Origin: Cercophora sp. LCS_1
Lineage: Eukaryota > Ascomycota > Sordariomycetes > Sordariales > Lasiosphaeriaceae
Assembly (NCBI GenBank): GCA_036250225.1
Contig: JAPZLL010000001.1
Span: 682,001-746,000, forward strand
Direction of reading: 5' to 3'
DNA: 64,000 nucleotides
The notes beneath the pieces were generated by a model. It had not been told where the DNA came from. It saw nothing but the letters and a program-made list of their open reading frames with translations, and searched no databases. Each line of letters begins with the position of its first letter. Within the stretch, counting starts at the first letter, position 1. Shown here piece after piece: positions 56,801 to 64,000 of this stretch. The translations under genes and the position numbers were made by a program.

Positions 56801-57248
56801 TGTGTACTGTGATGCCGAGACCTCACTCAACGCGCATAACGGTAGCATTATTCCTGCAGCTCCCGGTGCAGGCTTACCGTCCTTTATGGGCGGGCCACCC
56901 TCAGCAGGTCAAAGCAGGGCCGAGACACACCCTCACGCGAACCCGTTCACGGAGAAGATGGCGGTTGGGGGGATCAGTTGTCCTAACTGTAAGAGACATC
57001 TGCCGCGTTGCGTCGTGTGTCTGGAAGTCGTGGGTATGCCCCGAAGCGACAAGCCAGAGCTGTTGGCTCGAGGTCAGGACTCGGAGGCGAGGACGGCGGG
57101 GCGGTTTCCCACCTTTTGTCTCCAGTGCGAACATGTCCTGCATCTGGACCACGCGAGGCAGTGGTTTGCGCGACATCAGGAATGTCCGGTGCCCGAGTGC
57201 AGGTGTAAGTGTAATTTTCGGGCGAATCCCGAGTTGAATTACCATTAG
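53871..57248 (+). CDS. sea4: SEA/GATOR2 complex subunit Sea4 (Mios homologue)
   Basis: TORC1 regulator at the vacuole; 1057 aa, five exons: 53871-54450, 54503-55138, 55191-55712, 55763-55855 and 55906-57248, with introns of 50-52 nt and all phases consistent. The N-terminal WD40 propeller covers about 1-400: IRWSPSAARDSFLHINVQHR, YDWSPSHPGLVAVGTSTGVV, VSSIKFFEDNPNVLVAGIKG, and FASSALDQPGIMVWDRR. A helical middle region follows (about 430-880), where the small exon 4 gives DIGYLGVYTIWTNDLG. The C-terminal zinc module starts near 910: CVYC, CPNC, CVVC, CLQCEHVLHLDHARQWF, and CPVPECRCKC, the Mios-type RING-like arrangement. The Cys/His set looks complete. Its partners would be Sea2, Sea3, Seh1 and Sec13. 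Confidence 0.9.
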
Positions 57249-57434
57249 TCGTGGCTTTTGTCGGTGATGGATTCTGTATGTAGTCGTGTCCCAGGGAATG
57301 TTTAAAAAAAATGTGACTAAACAACCAGATCAAAGGCCACCGCACACAACACGTCTCCGTGTGCTACATCCAACAAAACAAATATCAACTGGGTATATGA
57401 CGCTTTCCCCCCTTATCTTCCTCTCAGCCACAAA

Positions 57435-58497
57435 CTACTCGACATCCTTGAGTTCCTTCTCAGTCCACTCCCACAGCCTCGTCGAAAGCGTCTTGTCCTT
57501 CTCAACCAACGTCTTCTTATCCACGATGCCAACGGGGACGTAATACTCGCCACTCACCACATCGGGGGATGTCGCCGCCCAAACCTGATTCCTCGCGCCC
57601 AACTCCACCGTCGTCGTAACCCACGTCATAAACGGCCCCATGTACTTGACAAGCTTACTATTCTCCGCCAGGTCCAGCGCAAGCCCCGTCGAGATCCGTC
57701 CGGGATGAATCGCTGCGACTTTGATGGCAGGACACTCCCTCGCCAACTCTTTTGCCAGGGCAATCAACGCGATCTTACTCTGTCCGTAGCGTTTATAATG
57801 ACTCTGCCAAAAAAAATTCTCGTCAGCGCCCGGTCCTCCCCACCTCCTATCAGGGAATGGTGCTTACCAACCCCTTACACTCGGTCCTCAACCCGTCAAA
57901 CACCACACCCCCCTTGGGCGCCATAGCATGCCCCTCACTCGCCACAAAAACAACCCTCACATCACTCTGCCCTGTCCCGACCGTCTCGCTCATCACCGGC
58001 AACAGCAACCTCGTCAACAAAGCATGCCCCAAATAATTCACCCCAAACACCAACTCATACCCATCTTTGGTGAGTCCAGTCCGAACAGGCATGATGCCAG
58101 CATTGCAAATCAACACATCCAGCCTCTTCTCCCCTTCCTTGAATGTCTGCACACATTTCTGAATCGACTCAAACGATCCCAAATCCAGGTCCAAAAAGGT
58201 TAGTTTCACCGCATCCTTGATATCATCGGGCACCTCAGCGCGTATGGCGTCTAAAGCTGCCGCACCGCCGTCGGGGCGTGGTAGGTCGGCCACGTAAATA
58301 TGTGCTGGTTTGCCGTGCCGGAAGAGTTCGATTGCGGTTTGCCGACCCAAATCGCCGGCTGCTCCGGTGATGAGGATGACCCGGTCTGTCAGGAGAGGGA
58401 TGTCCCGCGATGGGAGGAAGGTTGGGGTTTTTGTTGATCGGGAGGCGTTTTCGGAGCCGAGGAGGGTTACTTTTGCCATGGAGAGGAGGGCAGACAT
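57435..58497 (-). CDS. Short-chain dehydrogenase/reductase (retinol dehydrogenase/WWOX-like)
   Basis: 332 aa, two exons: 58497-57868 and 57803-57435, joined TTG|GTAAGC to TTGGCAG in phase 0. Rossmann motif TGAAGDLG at about 44-51, an acidic-loop LDLDLGSFESI, NAG at about 125, and catalytic YGQSK formed just after the splice junction (SHYKRYGQSK). The following IHPGRISTGLAL matches the substrate-loop region of the classical family. Catalytic Tyr and Lys are intact, with a Ser in VASEGH. The Arg in VADLPRP after the second strand suggests NADP rather than NAD use, though weakly. Substrate unknown. It converges with sea4, with 186 bp between stops. A second ATG seven codons downstream (MAKVTLL) is an alternative start. 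Confidence 0.85.
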
Positions 58498-59167
58498 TTT
58501 GGCTGTTTTTTTTTCTGACTCCTAAGAGGGGATGTTTGGGGGTGGTGAGGTGAGGTGAGGTGAGGTTGATGGTGTCAATGAGTGAAAGTCGGAGGATATA
58601 TAAAAGGATCAAGTGAGGTCGTTGGTGGCGCGTGGAAATGAAATTAGTTCTACTTTCCCGGCTAGGAAGGAATGATACGAGTACGAGGCTGTTCAGCTAG
58701 GACCCCTGTTATTGTCACGTTGTGGACTTTTTTTCGGTTTCGTTTAGGAGACTGAAGCGGGTAGACGCGCAAACGGATCGATTGGGTGGTAATGTAGCTG
58801 TGGATTGGCGATGTAGATCTCCGTGATGCTGAAACTGTTAAATCGCGAATACGACGATGTTTCGCGAAACGATGGGGTCTTTGCCTGTGATGCTTAGCAG
58901 GGATTGTTGACTTGGCAGATAGGACAGTAAACGAACAACAGAATTCATAAACGTCAAAGTGTCAATCATCTTTGAGGCTGGCTATCCATAACGAAGCTAA
59001 ACGGGTTGTATCACTAGAACTATTCGGTATAGCCACACAACGACTTGATTATCTCGCAAACACCACAAGCGCTCCTCGATCGAGCCAAAGAAGCCTTAAC
59101 CCTAACAGGCTGATTATACATCGCTTTGACTATCCATGTTCGGCTCAAGGTATAAACTCCCCAGACA
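58498..59167. other. Intergenic 0.67 kb
   Basis: This is the promoter of the SDR gene and the 3' flank of ypp1. It contains a GGTGA pentanucleotide repeat at 58544-58566, within the probable SDR leader, and an AACCCTAA telobox-like site at 59098-59105. Confidence 0.55.
58544..58566. repeat. GGTGA pentanucleotide tandem repeat
   Basis: Four and a half units of GGTGA lie about 50-70 bp upstream of the SDR start codon, so probably in its 5' leader or core promoter. Confidence 0.85.
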
Positions 59168-62100
59168 TTACAAGACATACCCTCCAACGCCAACACACCC
59201 CCAGTCCCTCGCGCCCATCGCATCTTCCAGCTCGACACACCACCACAGCGCGTCCTTGGCCTTGTCTGCCTGGTCGCTCTCCTCGTACGCCCTTGCTAGG
59301 GCAAACCACGCCTCCGAGTGGTTCCACCCGCTCCCTAGCTTGGTCAGGCCTGACAAGAGCATATACGCTCTGTCGCGAGCTGCAAGTCGGTCGAGCAGGG
59401 GCAATGACTTTGCTTGATGTGGTGGTGGAAGCTCAGTGTAGGAAGGGCTTTTGGGGCTCTCATAGAACGGCTTCGGTGGCTCCGTCGTTACGACTTTCGT
59501 TTTTACTAAGCCGAGTGGTTGAGAGGGCAGCTCGTCACCTTGTTTGCCTTGACCTTTCCCGGGCAAGGTTGTGTGTTCTGCGTCTCCTTTGGCAACCGCA
59601 ACCATTCCCAGCCCGGGCACCGCAGGTGGTGGCAGCAGGGTCTCGTTGTATATGTCCATTAAAATATTGGAGAGACCGACAACGGCGGCCGGGTGGTCGG
59701 CAAAGTGTGTGAGTGCCGCCTCAAAGTCCGATCGTGCTTGATATGGCCTCTCCCTAGCAACCGATAGGTTTCCTTTCTGTAAACTAGTCAGCAAACTGTC
59801 CTAAACGATAAAGTCCGGTGTACTTGCCTCCGCCCAGACGTCAGCGAGGAGCTCCTCAATGCTTTTCTTGTCACCCCAACTTGCCTGTCTCACGGACAGC
59901 GAGCCGGAGGCATCATTGGCAATATCGACCTCAAGTCCTTGCACAATCTTCAATGCCTCCGTGCAAGCTTTTTGTGAGTCGTCTAGCAGACCCGCTCTCC
60001 TATAAAAGCCAGCAATCGCCAACCACACTCCAACCAAGACCGCTCTGCGTCTCCTCTTGCTGTGCTCTTGCGAGAACTGGACGTGAGGCAGCAACCTGGT
60101 CAGTGAATCCACATCGGCAACCGTTACTCCTGAGGAGTCGGCAGGCTTCGACTCCGCAGACCCGTTCGACGTTTTAGTCTCGCTGTGCTTCAGAGATGCT
60201 AAACCCGATGTTTCAGATTTGAAGTACTGGGGCAACTGCACCGCGTCGAACGGCGCAAAGTTCTTCTCGCCATCGATGGCAGTCTGGCTGTACGAGTCGC
60301 CACCGCTGCTCACGGCCCTGGATCGACTTCCGCTGCTTCTCTTGCGCAGGCTGTTCCTCTTAGTTGACTCACTCCTGCCTTTGACGCTCGCTGACCTTAC
60401 AGACCGCCCGCTGGATCGAGGATCCCCGTTCTGACCCGCGACTTGAACGGTTGGCGCCGTTGTGGCAATGCTGTGCTGTGTCTGTGTAGTTGTAGGCCTT
60501 GAAGTGATCGTTGCCATCTTCTCCCCGGTACCCAACACGCTTTGCCTTGGCGGCGCAGTCTTTTCCGACCTGCTCCCAAAGACACTACCTCTGAGACTAC
60601 GCAATGTCGCTGCCGTCTTGGGCGGCTCTGCTTTAGTGCCCATCTCCAACTTCGCCTCGACATCCCCAAAGAGCCTGGGAAAAAGGGTGAGGAGCTCGGT
60701 GCTGGCATTGACAGCGACTGCGGGCCCCTCAACAATTTCGAGGATGGCGAGTTGCGTCATTTTGATCTCAAGGATGTTCTCCTTTTCATAGTCATCCATC
60801 TCGTCCACAAGCCCGTCCCCGACTACCTTTTCAGCGCCAACTTCATTGAGATGGTCGCTGCGGTACGTCCCGTTCAAGTGTTTTGTCCCAAAAAGTACCT
60901 GCGGGTCTTTGAACTGCTCGATGGCGCCCTCGCAGGCCCGCGCAGCCATGACATATTCCTGCCGCGCACTGAGCAGCAGTGCCAACAGGTGCCACAGCGG
61001 AATCAGCGAGCGTTCCCTCCAGTACGGGCCATTGTGTAGCTCTTGGTTCTTCTCGACAGGTTTATCGGCCAGGAGAGCTGTCTTGACAAGCTCAATGGCA
61101 ACCGCCAACTTGCGTTGCTCTGCCAGAAGAACACCCAAAGCGAAGACACTCCTTACGTCAACTATCCCACCATACTCGGGGGATACCGATTTTCGGAGGC
61201 ACGAGATGGCCTTTTCCTGGATGCTTGACCGCGCCTCCGAGTCATACGTCATCCGCGCCCACTGAGCATGGGCAAGTCCCATAGACTGCCACGCCAGCGC
61301 AAGGGTTTTTGGCGGTACTATCCGTTGCAACGCGGGCCCGTCCTCGGGTGTTGAATCGGGCTGCCCATGCTCACTGGTGAGCTCCTCCAGTTCAGCCACA
61401 AGACCGCGCGCCTTCTCGGCAGCTTGTCTCCCACCATATCGGCAGAGAGCCGCGATGCAAGAAGAAATGGTTTCGATCATAGTGGCGTCATCGTCGAGAG
61501 CAGGCTCCGGGTGCCCCGTCTTCCTGACTCTTGCTCTCCCCTTCTCGAGCAGGGCGAGATATGAGTCAAACGACATGAAAGCCAGGTCGAACTCAGCAAG
61601 TGCCAGGTGCACTGTGAAAAGATGTCGCAAAACTGCGGTAGAGTGGTAAGTCTTGGTCGCTGCACCGTACAGCGTGTCGAGAACGCCGTGGCTCAGGGAC
61701 TCCCTCCCTCCGGCACCGAGATCCTGCTCCTTCCATCCTCGCCCGTTCAGGATAGACCAATTCTTCATAACACGGTTGACAAACTCCTCCACCTCGGCTC
61801 TCTGTTCATCAGCTCTGGGGAACTTTGTTTCGGTGTAGAGAAGGCCCTGGTAGATTGTTTCCACCTTCTTCAGCTCGACGCGCAACTGGTTTCTCGCAGA
61901 AGACTCGTTGTTAACGGGTGCGTGCCCCGTAGGATACGCCAAGTCGCGCTGCAGGATCTCGGACAGGACGTGGTAATATTCGGACCACACTTGCCGCCTA
62001 GGCACAGATCCTCGAAAACCATAGCCGCCAGGCAACGGCGCGCCTTTGTTATTCGCCCAATATCTCGACCACGTCCGGAAACTGGCCAGACAATCCGGGT

Positions 62101-62873
62101 CGGAGAGTGGCTTGTCCTTGTCCCGGATAGCTTGGCCTGCCAGCATACAATACTCGGTAAGGAACAGCTCGGCCCAGTAGCGTAGTTGTTGACGAGGGTT
62201 GTGAGCAGCCCATACCCCCGATAGCGATGGCAGAGCGGACTCAAAAGCTTTGAGCGCTCCCTCTCGTTTCCCATCGCGCGCCAGGCAGTTGGCCCTGAGG
62301 TACGCTGCCTTGAGCGCGCACACCTTTGTCCATTCCGACAGGTTTTCAAAGTCCTCGGCCGATGGGTATTCCTCGTCGAAATTCTTCGGCAGTCTCGTCA
62401 AGGCAAGACTATATTCTTTGAGAACCCAGTGCACCCACCCGACGCAGACCTTGGCCTGAAACCTCTCCTCATGACACGTCTGTTCGTTCTCGATCGCAGT
62501 AAGCAATTTCGGTAGCTCGGCCGAGGCTTCGAGGCCGGCAATGGCATTAGCAGTTGAGGGTTGGTCGCTGGCAGCGTTGAGGCTAGATTTGCTTATAAGG
62601 GATTCGTTCTCGGCTGTCAAGGTGAGGCCTAAGTCCGGTCAGATCGAGATAGCGGCGAGGTGCGCAAGGACGGGAGGGGCGTACAGGCGCGGACCGGTGC
62701 GTGCTTCCGCACTTTACGGACAAGCTCTGGCACGGCATCCCAGTTCTCTTCACAACGCGCATCATCGAGCTGTTGGATGTAATGGGCGGCCTTTGCTGGG
62801 TCGGGCTACAAGATGGGCAGAGTAACTACGTCAGCGCCTTAGCCCCTGGGAGACGGTCAGGGTTCCTCACCAT
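59168..62873 (-). CDS. ypp1: Ypp1/TTC7-type TPR protein of the PI4-kinase complex
   Basis: Scaffold that with Efr3 holds PI 4-kinase Stt4 at the plasma membrane; 1177 aa, four exons: 62873-62871, 62805-62685, 62628-59828 and 59776-59168; total divisible by three. Exon 1 is only ATG (ATG|GTGAGG); an in-frame TAG upstream excludes extension. Exon 2 gives PDPAKAAHYIQQLDDARCEE then NWDAVPELVRKVRKHAPVRA, typical of the family's N-terminus, and joins exon 3 as CLTLTAENES. The third intron has a GC donor (GAG|GCAAGT) and joins DVWAEA-type sequence as AE|KGNLSVARE. TPR-like helices run throughout: VHWVLKEYSLALTRLP, AYLRANCLARDGKREGALKAF, LAWQSMGLAHAQWARM, IPLWHLLALLLSARQEYVMA, and C-terminal SEAWFALARAYEESDQADKAKDAL. 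A Ser-rich disordered insert (about 680-800) is a likely phosphorylation region, as in yeast Ypp1. Confidence 0.88.
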
Positions 62874-63490
62874 GTTGCTGGAAAAGCAGGTGGACTCGCA
62901 CTACGATGACCTGGACTTGTTGCGACAGCGAGACATGCGCAGCATTCTCCCGTGAAAGAGATGGCGGTTATGGGCAGCTTGGGGGGCACGACAATCTGCT
63001 ATTGGCCATGGAGTATCGGTCAATAGTAAAAGCGAGGGGGGATTTAGTGCAGTGTTGTCCAGCGAAGCTAGCTTGGCGAGCTTAGAAATTGGTGATGCCG
63101 GTCGCGCCCCTGGACGGCACCTGAAAATGAGAAGCCAGATTGGTCGGTCTAGCCCGGCCGCCAACCCGCCCACTTGCTTACAGGGGTGAAGCTGCCTCGG
63201 AGGTGGGGCCTTTTGCGGTTCCTGCCGCCTGCAGAAAAAAAAAATCATCCAAAAAGGGAACAGAGCTTGAATGCTATGGGGGAAAAAAGATTGAAAAGGT
63301 TTATACGCAGTATCGACGAAAATATTCAACAATCGATCTTTACTTAGATCGCTGTTCACTCGGGTCATCTTGAGCTCAAATCTTGGCCCATTCACATATC
63401 ATCTGTCGACCACAACGCACAACAACGCACACACTGAGTCTATTGTTGAAAAGGCCAAACACCATTAAAGATCCGGGTTAAGACATTATA
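62874..63490. other. Divergent promoter region of ypp1 and rix1
   Basis: 617 bp between the ypp1 and rix1 start codons, with a poly-A run at about 63234-63244. No telobox copy was seen here. No gene is seen. Confidence 0.55.
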
Positions 63491-64000
63491 ATGCCTGTTC
63501 CTCCAGAACTACAGGTTCTCTGTCGGAGGCTGGTCTCAACCCCAGTTGAAGATTTGCCACGGATCTGTCCAGTACTTGTCAGCCATGTGCTGCGATGCGG
63601 TGGCCCGTTGTCTGCTGTTCCCGAGCCAAAAGCTAAGGACAAGACATCCGAGGGCCCCATGCTTGTCCACAAGCTGAGGACGCACATCACCACACTTCTT
63701 TCCGGTAGAAGTGCCTCAGGTAGATTCACGGCGGTTTGCTTGGTCAAGGCCGTTATTGACGTTGGGGGGTGGGAAAGCTTGCGGGCATCTGAGCCATGGA
63801 TAAGAGGTCTCATTTCAGTAATCCAGGTACGAGGCTACGATTCACATGCACAGGCAACTGAAACTAATAACTGTTTAGAAACCGGATCCTTTGCCCTCGA
63901 AAGAGCTAGCTTTGATCACCCTCACAAAGATTTACACCCTCGTCCAGGGGTATCCAACGCTCGTCCGCGAGATGGCAACTCCTACGCTCGCAAGTTTCGC
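63491..64000 (+). CDS. rix1: Pre-rRNA-processing protein RIX1, 5' part
   Basis: Partial gene, cut by the right window edge. Exon 1 is 63491-63826; the intron (63827-63878) has donor CAG|GTACGA and branch ACTAATAAC before TTTAG; exon 2 begins 63879 and runs off the window. The protein begins MPVPPELQVLCRRL and continues LVHKLRTHITTLLSGRSASG, RFTAVCLVKAVIDVGGWESL, IRGLISVIQ|KPDPLPSKEL, and YPTLVREMATPTL. The RF-AVCLVKA-IDVGGWE block is the Rix1 N-terminal domain signature. With Ipi1 and Ipi3, Rix1 acts in ITS2 removal and pre-60S assembly in the nucleoplasm. Shares its promoter with ypp1. Confidence 0.88.
   Translation, partial: MPVPPELQVLCRRLVSTPVEDLPRICPVLVSHVLRCGGPLSAVPEPKAKDKTSEGPMLVHKLRTHITTLLSGRSASGRFTAVCLVKAVIDVGGWESLRASEPWIRGLISVIQVRGYDSHAQATETNNCLETGSFALERASFDHPHKDLHPRPGVSNARPRDGNSYARKFR

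Noticed and set aside
59821..59828. A GT donor for the last ypp1 intron
   Set aside because: It shifts the frame and gives an early stop, whereas the GC donor keeps the reading frame.

Overview
The window is nuclear DNA from a filamentous ascomycete (Pezizomycotina), most likely a Sordariomycete such as a member of the Sordariales. The genes are split by short introns (mostly 47-97 nt) with GTRNGT-type donors and CTRAC-like branch points. The proteins belong to fungal families: TFIIIC tau55, PAS kinase, Hut1, Tpt1, Efg1, Sea4, Ypp1 and Rix1. There is no bacterial-type operon, CRISPR array or rRNA, and I recognised no tRNA. All annotation was done by reading the sequence; exon models were joined by splice motifs and checked for reading-frame arithmetic, not against transcripts.

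Layout, left to right. 2-1846 is a decayed NACHT/NLR-type gene with several frameshifts and stops. 2.9-4.3 kb holds a Myb/SANT-like protein (minus). 6.7-8.2 kb holds the TFIIIC tau55/Tfc7 homologue (minus). 8.9-10.8 kb is a protein with WGDFE adaptor-type motifs (minus), divergent from a TBC1D5-like Rab-GAP (11.4-13.8 kb, plus). 14.5-18.4 kb is a PAS-domain kinase (minus, five exons). A 4.3 kb intergenic stretch follows and contains a small AT-rich, inverted-repeat-bounded element. 22.7-24.7 kb is an F-box/LRR protein ending in a CaaX-like tetrapeptide. 28.8-30.0 kb is a triple-KH RNA-binding protein, and 31.3-32.6 kb is Hut1. 33.7-36.1 kb is a MAP-kinase-phosphatase-like dual-specificity phosphatase (minus). 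An apparent gene desert follows (about 36.4-44.5 kb). Then come a large disordered protein (44.5-48.0 kb), tRNA 2'-phosphotransferase (48.9-50.0 kb), a dsRNA-binding-like protein (50.5-51.9 kb, minus), Efg1 (52.3-53.3 kb, minus), Sea4/Mios (53.9-57.2 kb, plus), a short-chain dehydrogenase (57.4-58.5 kb, minus), Ypp1/TTC7 (59.2-62.9 kb, minus, with a Met-only first exon and a GC-AG intron) and the 5' part of Rix1 (63.5 kb to the window edge, plus).

Functional themes. Most genes are core eukaryotic housekeeping. RNA and ribosome production: Tfc7, Efg1, Rix1, Tpt1 and the KH protein. Nutrient signalling: the PAS kinase and Sea4 (TORC1 control). Membrane and lipid trafficking: the TBC protein, the WGDFE protein, Hut1 and Ypp1 (PI4-kinase complex). 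Three divergent pairs (10.8/11.4, 53.3/53.9 and 62.9/63.5 kb) share promoters of about 605-620 bp. Telomere-repeat-like telobox motifs lie near tfc7, between efg1 and sea4, and near 59.1 kb. The accessory-looking parts are the broken NLR at the left edge, the AT-rich element at 19.1-19.35 kb and the 8 kb desert. I found no convincing wholly new multi-gene system. The most unusual observations are structural: the Met-only exon, an ATGA-overlapping uORF, the CaaX on the F-box protein, a possible stop-codon readthrough extension and triplicated basophilic repeats.
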